NCBI GenBank assembly: GCA_012839665.1
Contig: DUMX01000305.1
Span: 1-17,664, forward strand
Direction of reading: 5' to 3'
Source of the DNA: Gelria sp.
GTDB taxonomy: Bacteria > Bacillota > Syntrophomonadia > Syntrophomonadales > Syntrophomonadaceae
Length of the DNA: 17,664 nucleotides
The translations under genes and the position numbers were made by a program. The notes under the pieces are model-generated. The model worked only from the letters and a program-made list of their open reading frames with translations. It was not told the DNA's origin and did no database searches. Position 1 is the stretch's first letter, and the number at the start of each line of letters is the position of its first letter. Shown here in pieces: positions 1-6,879 of the stretch.

Positions 1-10
1 GGTGGGAAGT

Positions 11-37
11 GTAGGGAACGGCCCCTGTGCCGTTCCG
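11..37 (+). repeat. Hairpin repeat, copy A (divergent)
   Basis: An 8-bp perfect stem, GGAACGGC (15-22) with GCCGTTCC (29-36), closes a 6-nt loop CCCTGT and is preceded by GTAGG. It matches the layout of copies B, C and D (GTAGGGG, 7-8 bp stem, loop ending TGT), but its stem sequence differs and both arms have changed together. No gene is seen from 1 to 231. The rest of that stretch holds a weaker inverted repeat (ATGTTG 41-46 with CAACAT 60-65) and a short tandem repeat. Confidence 0.6.
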
Positions 38-124
38 TCATGTTGTTCGTAATACCGGTGCAACATAACAGGGTAATTTAGTATTTTAGCCTCTTAATTG
101 GGGGAATAATAGATAAGGAATTAA

Positions 125-154
125 GAATTGAGAATTGAGAATTGAGAATTGAGA
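125..154. repeat. Tandem heptanucleotide repeat (GAATTGA)4
   Basis: Four perfect copies of GAATTGA (125-131, 132-138, 139-145, 146-152) are followed by a partial GA. They lie about 80 bp upstream of the chosen start of the YteA-like gene. The unit can slip during replication. It should not be read as coding, although an in-frame TTG at 142 makes a longer open frame possible. Confidence 0.85.
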
Positions 155-231
155 TGGGTGTCGCAGTTTATATTGCTGCGTTTAATCATCGGGGAGGGGG
201 ACCACAAAAAAAGAAGAAGAGGTGTTGTTTT

Positions 232-699
232 GTGGACCTATATAACCGTTTATTAGCTCGAAAAGAAGAATTGGAACAAATGACCGGAAACCTGCAGAAA
301 AGGTTAATGACGCCCTTGGCAGAGACAACGGACGAACTTTCCCTTTATGACCAGCATCCGGCTGATATTGGTTCAGAGGTATTTGAAAGGGAAAAAGACA
401 GCGGCATATTAGAGTTAATGGAATTAGAACTGGAAAAAGTTTATGATGCTCTGCATAAGTATGAACAGGGAAGATATGGAGTCTGCGAGGTATGCCAGCA
501 GGCCATCGAATCAGCTCGTTTAAATCGAATGGTTAACACCACCCTGTGTGCTAATTGTGCCCGGCAGCGTCAGGACAGCTTCCGCCGGCCCGCCGAAGAG
601 GAAGTACTTATAGCTGGTGATATGTCGGACCGGGGGGAAACTATCCAGATTGCTGGATACGAGTATTTCGAGAGTGGCGATGGTTCCTCGTCCGGTTAA
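232..699 (+). CDS. yteA: YteA-family DksA/TraR C4 zinc-finger protein
   Basis: A 155-residue protein of the TraR/DksA family, YteA branch, which is typical of spore-forming Firmicutes. Its molecular role is poorly known; DksA relatives act at the RNA polymerase secondary channel. An N-terminal helical region (about 1-80) carries the segment YDQHPADIGSEVFEREKD (40-57), characteristic of YteA proteins. A C4 zinc finger follows with Cys85, Cys88, Cys106 and Cys109 (C-x2-C-x17-C-x2-C). The frame stays open upstream to a TTG at 142, but that part translates tandem repeats and a lysine run. GTG 232 has AGAGGTG at 218-224 about 8 nt upstream and begins at the conserved helix, so it is preferred. The protein is shorter than Bacillus YteA because its C-terminal tail is reduced. 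It is probably transcribed separately from the glycosyltransferase, which has its own promoter. Confidence 0.85.
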   Translation: MDLYNRLLARKEELEQMTGNLQKRLMTPLAETTDELSLYDQHPADIGSEVFEREKDSGILELMELELEKVYDALHKYEQGRYGVCEVCQQAIESARLNRMVNTTLCANCARQRQDSFRRPAEEEVLIAGDMSDRGETIQIAGYEYFESGDGSSSG

Positions 700-710
700 A
701 CCGGGAACTC

Positions 711-739
711 TTGATAAAATACACTGCAGAGTATATATT
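711..739 (+). promoter_or_regulatory. Sigma-A-type promoter for the glycosyltransferase gene
   Basis: TTGATA (711-716) and TATATT (734-739) are separated by exactly 17 bp, close to the TTGACA/TATAAT consensus. Transcription would start near 746, giving a leader of about 55 nt. A small hairpin (AGGGG 748-752, loop TGTG, CCCCT 757-761) lies at the very 5' end of that leader. Confidence 0.6.
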
Positions 740-800
740 GTTTTTAGAGGGGTGTGCCCCTTATTCCTAACTCCTAACCTATATAAGGAGGGCAGCCGCA

Positions 801-1997
801 TTGAAAATTGCGATTTTTACTGATAGTTTTACACCATATACCAGCGGTGTCGTCACTTCTATTTGTACTTTCCGGGAGGAACTTGAAAAATTAGGTCACC
901 AGATATATATTTTTGCCCCCAGTTATCCGGGCTATGACGAAAAAGAGGATGGGGTATATCGGTACTACTCAGTGCCTTCACCTACCAATCCTGACTACAC
1001 CCTGGCAATTCCTATATTTCCAGGCATGAACAGCCTGCTCAAAAGGTTGGATTTAGATATTATTCATGTGCACTCTCCCTTTACCATGGGCAGAGTGGGA
1101 ATGCACTATGCTCGCAGGCATGATTTGCCCTTAGTTTTTACTTATCATACCCTGTACGATCAGTATGTTCATTATGTGCCTGTGGCTCAGGATTTAGCCC
1201 GCGATGTCACCATTAAATACAGTAAAAGCTTCTGTAACCAATGTGACCACATAATTGTTCCCAGCAGAGAAGTAGAAGCTATTTTAACCAAATATAATAT
1301 CCAAACTCCCAAATCGGTAATACCTACCGGGGTTCCTATCGAAAAATTTGAACAGGGCGATAGCCAATGGTTACGAAAAAATTATAATATTCCGGAAAAC
1401 AACCAGATACTATTATTTGTAGGCCGCCTGACCAAAGAAAAAAATCTGGACTTTCTACTGGATGCATTTAAAGAGATTCACCAGCAGATACCTGAAACTA
1501 GTCTGGCCATAACTGCTCAGGGACCTATGGAGGCAGAACTTAAAAAACAGGTACAAGATTTGGGTCTTAATCTGGAGCAGGATGTTATCTTTACTGGTGC
1601 TTTGCCTTTTGATACGCTGGTAAACGTTTACTACTCGGCTGATTTATTTGTGTTTTCATCGGTAACCGAAACTCAAGGGCTGGTCCTGATAGAGGCTATG
1701 GCAGCAGGCCTACCAGTTGTAGCAGTCCGAGCTTATGGAGTACAAGACATGGTGGATGATGGTGTAAATGGTTACCTCACTCCTGGTTCTATACCGGAGT
1801 TTTCCCAGGCAGTATGTAAACTGCTGGATGATAAAGAAACTTACCAGAGCTTTAGCGAAAATGCTCTGCTGAAGGCAGACAGCCTTTCATCCCATAATAT
1901 GGCCAAAAAACTGGAAGAGCTTTATCTGCAACTAGATAATAGGAACCGGCGCCGCCGCACCCGGGTTAAAGACCTGATTGGATGGTTTGGGTCCTAA
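801..1997 (+). CDS. GT4-family glycosyltransferase (glycolipid/mannosyl type)
   Basis: A 398-residue GT-B glycosyltransferase of family GT4, expected to be cytoplasmic or at the inner membrane face and to move a sugar from a nucleotide sugar to a lipid or glycan. The N-terminal acceptor domain starts MKIAIFTDSFTPYTSGV with the glycine-rich GVVTS loop (16-20) and the HVHSPF strand (89-94). The donor domain has FVGRLTKEKN (206-215) and the retaining-GT EX7E motif, Glu290 and Glu298, within TETQGLVLIEAMAAGLPVV. No membrane segment is evident. The sequence resembles 1,2-diacylglycerol 3-glucosyltransferases and related mannosyltransferases; the acceptor cannot be read from sequence. The TTG start has AAGGAGG (785-791) at ideal distance. 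murT follows after 12 bp, so the two are probably co-transcribed. Confidence 0.85.
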   Translation: MKIAIFTDSFTPYTSGVVTSICTFREELEKLGHQIYIFAPSYPGYDEKEDGVYRYYSVPSPTNPDYTLAIPIFPGMNSLLKRLDLDIIHVHSPFTMGRVGMHYARRHDLPLVFTYHTLYDQYVHYVPVAQDLARDVTIKYSKSFCNQCDHIIVPSREVEAILTKYNIQTPKSVIPTGVPIEKFEQGDSQWLRKNYNIPENNQILLFVGRLTKEKNLDFLLDAFKEIHQQIPETSLAITAQGPMEAELKKQVQDLGLNLEQDVIFTGALPFDTLVNVYYSADLFVFSSVTETQGLVLIEAMAAGLPVVAVRAYGVQDMVDDGVNGYLTPGSIPEFSQAVCKLLDDKETYQSFSENALLKADSLSSHNMAKKLEELYLQLDNRNRRRRTRVKDLIGWFGS

Positions 1998-2009
1998 AAG
2001 GAGACATTA

Positions 2010-3401
2010 ATGAACCGTATTCGCTTAATGCTGGCCATATTAGCTGGTAAAACCTTTATTATAATAAGCCGTTTGCTGGGAAATCAGGGGAGTAGTTTTC
2101 CTGGCAAAATAGCTCGGCGTATTTACCCTGCAGTACTAATGGAATTAGCCGCACAGGTTAAAGGTAAAATCATAGTAATTACCGGTACTAACGGCAAAAC
2201 CACCACGAGTAACATGGTGGCCCGAATAATTAATGAGTCCAACGCTACCCTGATACATAACCAGAGCGGAGCTAATATGATTCCCGGAATAACTACGGCC
2301 TTTATAGAAAAGTCTGGATTAACTGGCCGTAAAAAGTTTGAGTATGCCTTACTAGAAACTGATGAAGCCCACGTACCGCTGCTACTTAAAGAACTAAACC
2401 CCAGCCTGCTTTTGATTACCAACTTTTTTAGCGACCAGTTAGACCGTTTTGGAGAACTGGATAACATTATTAAAAAAATAAAAGCTGCTGTTAATAATCG
2501 GGAGATTGACCTCCTGCTTAATGCTGATGACCCGCTGACTGCCCATTTTCACGACCTCACCTCTCTTCGCCGCTACTATTTTGGTTTTACTGCCACCAGT
2601 TATGATAGTTATGATAGTCAGGAAAGTCGGGAAGGACGATATTGTATTATTTGTGGGCAAAAACTAGAATACCAGCGCTACCATTATGCCGGACTGGGGA
2701 AGTTTAACTGCCCCGAATGTGGTAATCACAATCCTGAACTTAATTTTACCGGTCACAATCTGGTAATGGCTTCTCACATAGAACTTATGGTTGATAATAT
2801 AAAAATAACGAGCCCTTACCAGGGATTTGATAACGCTTATAATATAATTGCTGCCGTAGCCACTGCCCGCATCCTGGGCATAAATGAGCAAGACATACAA
2901 AAGGGCATCGCCGACTATCAGCCTCAGGCAGGAAGGATGGAAACGTTTTATATAAATGGCCGTCCAGCCGTATTAATTCTGGTTAAAAACCCTACCGGAT
3001 TAAATCAAAGCCTCAATACCGTAATTCAAGATATTTCGCTTAAAAACCTATTTTTTGCTCTCAATGATAATCAAGGTGATGGCAGGGATATATCCTGGAT
3101 TTGGGATGCTGATATTGAAGTAATAGAAGAAGAGCAGCACCGGATAAAGCAGGTCGTTTGTTCCGGGTGGCGCAGTGGTGATATGGCTTTACGGGTAAAA
3201 TATGCCGGCTATCCGGTAGAGAGAATAGCAATCAAGTCAAATCTGAAAGAAGCCATAGAACATATTACTAGTTTGGAAAGCGAAGTGGTATACCTTTTTA
3301 GCACTTATTCCGCTTTATTTAAATGCCGTAAAATACTAGAACGGATGTCAGATGTCAGAGATCGGAAGCCAGAAGCAGAAAGTATGAGGTCGGAGGGTTA
3401 A
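2010..3401 (+). CDS. murT: MurT-like lipid II isoglutaminyl synthase, Mur-ligase subunit
   Basis: The ligase subunit of the MurT/GatD complex, which in Gram-positives amidates the alpha-carboxyl of D-Glu in lipid II to D-isoglutamine at the cytoplasmic face. The Mur-ligase middle domain has the ATP P-loop GTNGKTTTSN (59-68). The four-Cys zinc ribbon typical of MurT is intact (Cys212, Cys215, Cys234, Cys237). The C-terminal DUF1727 domain carries ILVKNPTGLNQ (323-333) and DGRDISWIWD (357-366). In S. aureus this C-terminal region supplies the Asp that completes the GatD catalytic triad. The ATG has AAAAGGAG 6-7 nt upstream; gatD starts 5 bp after the stop. Oddity: the last 18 residues (446-463) are encoded by dispersed repeat sequence and look like an acquired tail. 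The family call is firm; activity depends on the unusual GatD partner. Confidence 0.92.
   Translation: MNRIRLMLAILAGKTFIIISRLLGNQGSSFPGKIARRIYPAVLMELAAQVKGKIIVITGTNGKTTTSNMVARIINESNATLIHNQSGANMIPGITTAFIEKSGLTGRKKFEYALLETDEAHVPLLLKELNPSLLLITNFFSDQLDRFGELDNIIKKIKAAVNNREIDLLLNADDPLTAHFHDLTSLRRYYFGFTATSYDSYDSQESREGRYCIICGQKLEYQRYHYAGLGKFNCPECGNHNPELNFTGHNLVMASHIELMVDNIKITSPYQGFDNAYNIIAAVATARILGINEQDIQKGIADYQPQAGRMETFYINGRPAVLILVKNPTGLNQSLNTVIQDISLKNLFFALNDNQGDGRDISWIWDADIEVIEEEQHRIKQVVCSGWRSGDMALRVKYAGYPVERIAIKSNLKEAIEHITSLESEVVYLFSTYSALFKCRKILERMSDVRDRKPEAESMRSEG
3341..3401. repeat. Dispersed GATGTCAGA / GAGGTCGGAGG repeat spanning the murT 3' end
   Basis: The block ACGGATGTCAGATGTCAGA (3341-3359) recurs with one change at 17519-17537. 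GAGGTCGGAGG (3386-3396) recurs inverted as CCTCCGACCTC at 5270-5280. The repeat encodes the murT tail and provides the CGGAGGG that serves as the gatD ribosome binding site. Confidence 0.65.
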
Positions 3402-3406
3402 CGAAA

Positions 3407-4144
3407 ATGGCAGAATTCATAATAGCTCATATGTACCCTGATTTAATGAACCTTTACGGTGACCGGGGTAACCTCCTTTGCTTAAGAAAACGCTTGCAAT
3501 GGTATGGATATCAGTCATATATCAATGAAATCTCTTTTGCGAGTAAGCCGGATTACCATAACGTTGACATGATTTTCATGGGGGGTGGCTCTGACCGGGA
3601 AGTAAAACTAATCTATCAGGATTTAATCTCTAAGGGAGCAGATTTAAAAAAGGCCATGGAAGATGGAATCCCCATGTTATTTATCGATAGTGCTTATCAG
3701 TTGCTGGGCCAAGCCTATATGGATGCTGATGAAAACCTTATAGACGGATTAGGCTTTTTTAAATTTAGTACCCTGAGAGCCAAAAATCGTCTAACCGGTA
3801 ACATAATTCTTAATAGCACTATAACCGGAAAAGAATGTACAGTAGTAGGTTTTGAAAACCACTATGGGTGTACTTACTTTCAGGACGATAATCTGCAGCC
3901 GTTTGGCCGGGTGCTTAAAGGATTTGGAAATAACGGGGAAGATGGCTACGAAGGCCTTATTTACAAAAACCTTATTGGAACCTACCTGCATGGCCCCCTA
4001 CTACCTAAAAACCCTGAAATTGCAGATTTCTTTATCAAGGCTATGGCCGAACGCAGAGGAATTACAGTGAAATCCGGATTAGATGATAGTATAGAGCACT
4101 TTGCCCATAATCAGGTTAAAGATAAAATTCTGGCACGCTCCTGA
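3407..4144 (+). CDS. gatD: GatD-like glutamine amidotransferase subunit lacking the catalytic Cys
   Basis: A 245-residue class I (CobB/CobQ-type) glutamine amidotransferase, normally the MurT partner that hydrolyses glutamine and channels ammonia. The fold is preserved: YPDLMNLYGDRGNL (10-23), FMGGGSDRE (57-65), AYQLLGQ (96-102), GFENHYG (148-154), YLHGPLLPKNPEIADF (193-208). Arg128 and His195 line up with the S. aureus active-site Arg128 and His189. The nucleophile, Cys94 in S. aureus within a CGGYQ motif, is Asp94 here, in IDSAYQLLG; three adjacent residues differ, so a single sequencing error cannot explain it. Glutaminase activity is therefore probably lost, and the subunit may act as a scaffold or ammonia conduit for MurT. 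The start ATG has CGGAGGG 9 nt upstream, formed by repeat sequence. Confidence 0.9.
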   Translation: MAEFIIAHMYPDLMNLYGDRGNLLCLRKRLQWYGYQSYINEISFASKPDYHNVDMIFMGGGSDREVKLIYQDLISKGADLKKAMEDGIPMLFIDSAYQLLGQAYMDADENLIDGLGFFKFSTLRAKNRLTGNIILNSTITGKECTVVGFENHYGCTYFQDDNLQPFGRVLKGFGNNGEDGYEGLIYKNLIGTYLHGPLLPKNPEIADFFIKAMAERRGITVKSGLDDSIEHFAHNQVKDKILARS

Positions 4145-4193
4145 TACAATAATCAGGTATTATATTATATCCGTATGGGTAAATTACTAAGGT

Positions 4194-5291
4194 ATGAAGG
4201 TTTTAAAAGGAGTGTTTACCATAAAAACGGATACAATTATAGATTATTCTAACTTCCCAGCCGCAAAAATAAATAAACGGATGGAGGAAGTTTTGTATTG
4301 CGGTAGTCCCGAAGTAGACCACATTTTAAATTACCTGGTGGAAAACAGCGGTAAAATGCTGCGGCCGCGTATGGTTTATTTAAGTGGAGCCCTGTATCCC
4401 AACGATGAAAACCTGCTTATTAATATTGCAGTAGCAGTAGAGCTCATTCACCTGGCATCCCTGGTCCATGATGATATTATTGATAACTCGGAACTGCGCC
4501 GGGGAAAGCCCAGCCTGAATCAGCGCTGGGGTAGTCAGGTCAGCGTATTAACCGGAGATTATCTGTTTGCTGCCGCCTTTAATCTTATCAGCCAGTCTAA
4601 TTCCCCGGCAGTCATGGAGAACTTAACCAGTACTATTAAAATTATGTGTTCCGGCGAAATAAAGCAGTTAGGAATGCTTTATGACCTTAACCTGAGTGAG
4701 GAAGATTACCTTGATAAAACCTATCGTAAAACTGCCTGTCTCTTCGCCTCCAGTTGTGCGGTTGGGGCTATCCTGGGCCAGGCTCCCGAGAAAGAGATTA
4801 GAAGGCTGGAGCAATTCGGGCTCTACCTGGGATATGCTTATCAAATAATTGATGATGTCCTGGATTTTGTAGCGGATAGCGAGCTTTTAGGTAAGCCGGT
4901 TGCCAGTGATTTAACCCAGGGAAATATCACCCTTCCAATAATATTAGCCTTAAAAGATAACCAGAAGGGTAATAAGTTAAAAAATCTTCTGCAAAACGGT
5001 ATTAACACCCCCGATAAGCTTAATCAGGTGCAAACGATATTAGAAGAAAGCGGCGCTTTGGAAGAGTCAGTCTATAGGTCCCGGCAATATCTGGAGTTAG
5101 GATTAAACCTGTTAGAGGAGTTTCCCCAAACTACTATTATTGAAGAATTGAGATCCTTGAGCCGTTACCTTTTAGAAGGGTATTACAAAAAGCTAAGCCC
5201 CGAAATAAGCACTATCCCCCCATTGGCCTTACCCCCGCAGATATACGACACTCCATCCTTAACTTCTGACCTCCGACCTCCAATTGTGTAG
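4194..5291 (+). CDS. Trans-polyprenyl diphosphate synthase (heptaprenyl/octaprenyl type)
   Basis: A long-chain E-prenyl diphosphate synthase (IspB/HepT family) that extends FPP with IPP to about C35-C40 for quinone chains or terpenes. Motifs: GKMLRPR (53-59), first Asp-rich motif DDIID (93-97) with RRGKPS (102-107), GDYLF (121-125), second Asp-rich motif DDVLD (220-224), and GKPVASDLTQGNITLP (233-248). Small residues before the first motif (HLASLVH) suit a long product. Start: ATG 4194 has only an AAGG abutting it; a strong AAAAGGAGTG (4205-4214) lies inside the frame, 8 nt before an in-frame ATA (4221), so the true start is uncertain. The last 11 residues (355-365) and the stop codon come from repeat sequence. 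No HepS small subunit is adjacent. The terpene synthase downstream is its likely product user. Confidence 0.88.
   Translation: MKVLKGVFTIKTDTIIDYSNFPAAKINKRMEEVLYCGSPEVDHILNYLVENSGKMLRPRMVYLSGALYPNDENLLINIAVAVELIHLASLVHDDIIDNSELRRGKPSLNQRWGSQVSVLTGDYLFAAAFNLISQSNSPAVMENLTSTIKIMCSGEIKQLGMLYDLNLSEEDYLDKTYRKTACLFASSCAVGAILGQAPEKEIRRLEQFGLYLGYAYQIIDDVLDFVADSELLGKPVASDLTQGNITLPIILALKDNQKGNKLKNLLQNGINTPDKLNQVQTILEESGALEESVYRSRQYLELGLNLLEEFPQTTIIEELRSLSRYLLEGYYKKLSPEISTIPPLALPPQIYDTPSLTSDLRPPIV
5256..5291. repeat. Inverted GAGGTCGGAGG-type repeat at the 3' end of the prenyl synthase gene
   Basis: CTTCTGACCTCCGACCTCC (5264-5282) is a minus-orientation member of the repeat seen at the murT end; CCTCCGACCTC (5270-5280) is the exact complement of 3386-3396. 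It encodes the last residues SLTSDLRPPIV and abuts hairpin copy B, whose TAG is the stop codon. Confidence 0.6.
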
Positions 5292-5317
5292 GGGCGGATC
5301 CATGTGTCCGCCCGCGG
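5288..5317 (+). repeat. Hairpin repeat, copy B
   Basis: TGTAGG leads into GGGCGGA (5292-5298), paired with TCCGCCC (5307-5313) around CCATGT and one possible T-G wobble pair, then GCGG. The loop and flanks match copies C and D, while the stem bases differ with matching changes on both arms. The stop codon TAG (5289-5291) of the prenyl synthase lies inside the conserved left flank. Confidence 0.75.
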
Positions 5318-5347
5318 ATTGCAGTGATCGGCCGGGCTGTCTCTACA

Positions 5348-5387
5348 AAAAATTCAGTGTTAATCATAAACAATCAGTGTCAAAAAA
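5348..5387 (+). repeat. Leader repeat, copy 1
   Basis: Twenty-three bases (5348-5370) are identical to 6792-6814, followed by AATCAGTGT (5372-5380) and CAAAAAA. It runs straight into the AAAGGAGG of the terpene synthase gene. Copy 2, in the aldehyde dehydrogenase leader, has an extra tandem AATCAGTGT. Confidence 0.7.
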
Positions 5388-5403
5388 AGGAGGAACCTCA
5401 AAG

Positions 5404-6498
5404 TTGCTAGAAATCGCAGACACCATGCCTACCGCCCTGCCGGTGCGTTATAGAACACGCTCCGGCATATTGTCTCATTATATATTTAAAACCCTGCCCC
5501 AGGTGAAAAAGCTGCTCCAACATTGGGAAATACAGGCCCATCAGTGTAAGGACCCGGAGCTTAGAAAACAGGCCCTGGCCAGCCTGCATACTAAGGCTTT
5601 TCACTGTCATGGCGGAGCAGTTTATGCAGTGAACTGCGGACCAAAGGAATATATAACCCTGCGTTTAATTGTTGCCTATCAGACCATTTGCGACTATCTC
5701 GATAACCTTTGTGACCGGGTCGGGAGCACAGATGGAACAGCATTTGAACAGTTGCATCGTTCCCTTTTCGATGCTTTAACCCCGGATAGCAGCATAACTG
5801 ACTACTACCTCTATTATCCCCATAAAGATGATAGCGGCTATCTCCTGCAGTTGGTAAATGAATGTCGCCATTGTGTGCAACAACTGCCCTCGTATGCTGA
5901 AGTTTACCCTGATATTATTAAATTGGCCCGCTGGTATACAGATTTGCAGGTAAAAAAGCACTTGCACTGGGACCAACGGGAACAGGTGCTACAGGCCTGG
6001 TGTTATGAGCATTTGAATTCTTACCCCGGGATTTGGTGGCAGGAATTTGCTGCTGCCAGCGGTTCCACTCTGGCCATTTTTGCTCTCTTTATTCTGGCAA
6101 CCCATAAGAGCGGCAGTGCCAGAGCTAAAAACCGAATTATACAGGCCTATTTTCCCTGGATATGCGGTCTTCACATTCTGCTGGATTACTTTATCGACCA
6201 GGAAGAAGACCGGCAGGGCGGGGATCTCAATTTCACTTTTTATTACCGGGATGAACTACAAACAATTAAGCGTTTATCCCTTTTCGTAAAAAATTCCCTC
6301 CTCGCAGCTGCCTCGACACCTTTACCAGTATTCGATAAAACTATTGTTCATGGATTGCTGGCCATGTATTTAAGTGACCGCAAAGTAGATAAATATGGGC
6401 TAAGGCCACAGGCGGAACACCTGATGGACCAGGCCGGAACCGGTGCCAAAAGAGTTTACCGGATCTGCTACCTGGTGAGAAAAGTTTATTTAGGTTAG
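5404..6498 (+). CDS. ytpB: Tetraprenyl-beta-curcumene synthase homologue (YtpB, DUF2600)
   Basis: A 364-residue member of the YtpB/DUF2600 family. In Bacillus subtilis YtpB cyclises heptaprenyl diphosphate (C35) to tetraprenyl-beta-curcumene, a precursor of the spore sesquarterpenes (sporulenes). Length matches the family (about 367). Conserved metal/diphosphate-type motifs are ICDYLDNLCDR (95-105) and LLDYFIDQEEDRQGG (259-273), and YPGIWWQEFAAASG (207-220) is also family-typical. The frame is open upstream to 5284, but that part translates repeat sequence. TTG 5404 is chosen because AAAAAAAGGAGG (5382-5393) sits 10 nt upstream and the encoded start matches the family. The adjacent prenyl synthase could supply its substrate. 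No squalene-hopene-type cyclase is in the window, so the end product is unknown. Confidence 0.85.
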   Translation: MLEIADTMPTALPVRYRTRSGILSHYIFKTLPQVKKLLQHWEIQAHQCKDPELRKQALASLHTKAFHCHGGAVYAVNCGPKEYITLRLIVAYQTICDYLDNLCDRVGSTDGTAFEQLHRSLFDALTPDSSITDYYLYYPHKDDSGYLLQLVNECRHCVQQLPSYAEVYPDIIKLARWYTDLQVKKHLHWDQREQVLQAWCYEHLNSYPGIWWQEFAAASGSTLAIFALFILATHKSGSARAKNRIIQAYFPWICGLHILLDYFIDQEEDRQGGDLNFTFYYRDELQTIKRLSLFVKNSLLAAASTPLPVFDKTIVHGLLAMYLSDRKVDKYGLRPQAEHLMDQAGTGAKRVYRICYLVRKVYLG

Positions 6499-6550
6499 AA
6501 GGATTATTTCCCCACCCCTCACGTCCCACTCCTGACCAAAACTGTAACCC

Positions 6551-6593
6551 ATGTGTCACCACGCGAGCACAACATGAACGCCAATGTGACACC
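6551..6593 (+). promoter_or_regulatory. Candidate upstream activator boxes for the sigma-54 promoter
   Basis: ATGTGTCACC (6551-6560) and ATGTGACACC (6584-6593) differ by one base. Their cores GTGTCAC (6553-6559) and GTGACAC (6586-6592) are exact inverted complements. The start-to-start distance is 33 bp, about three helical turns. The pair is centred about 145 bp upstream of the predicted start site, a normal place for an enhancer of a sigma-54 activator. Binding by the AcoR-type regulator in this window is inference. Confidence 0.5.
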
Positions 6594-6691
6594 TACGGTA
6601 CACAAAATTATATCCGCCGAACATAAAATAAATTTATTTTTCCCTCTATATAACCCGCTTTATCACCCCTTTCAACATTATTCAACAAAAG

Positions 6692-6708
6692 TTGGCACGC
6701 ATTTTGCA
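6692..6708 (+). promoter_or_regulatory. Sigma-54 (-24/-12) promoter
   Basis: TTGGCACG (6692-6699) and TTGCA (6704-6708) match the sigma-54 consensus TGGCACG-N4-TTGCW, with the required 10 bp between the GG and GC dinucleotides. Transcription would start near 6719. The next gene downstream is the aldehyde dehydrogenase, and an enhancer-binding activator is encoded in the same window. Confidence 0.85.
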
Positions 6709-6791
6709 ATTTATATGTCATAGAAGTGCTCATACCCAAAGGACACACGCAACCACCAATGAAAATAGCAGTTGGGGTTAAGTTATATTAG

Positions 6792-6840
6792 AAAAATTCA
6801 GTGTTAATCATAAAAAATCAGTGTAATCAGTGTCAAAAAA
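6792..6840 (+). repeat. Leader repeat, copy 2
   Basis: Bases 6792-6814 equal 5348-5370. They are followed by two tandem AATCAGTGT units (6816-6824, 6825-6833) and CAAAAAA. Copy 1 has only one AATCAGTGT, so the copies differ by one 9-bp unit. Confidence 0.7.
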
Positions 6841-6879
6841 GATCTTGTTTGTAAAAAGGTTTTTTAAGGAGGTGGTCGC

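Noticed and set aside
125..154. Possible CRISPR repeats
   Set aside because: The units are 7 bp and contiguous, without spacers.
142..231. An N-terminal extension of the YteA-like protein from TTG 142
   Set aside because: It would translate tandem repeats and a lysine run. GTG 232 has the better ribosome site and matches the family start.
4131..4150. TGGCACG near the gatD stop as another sigma-54 site
   Set aside because: No TTGC -12 element at the required spacing.
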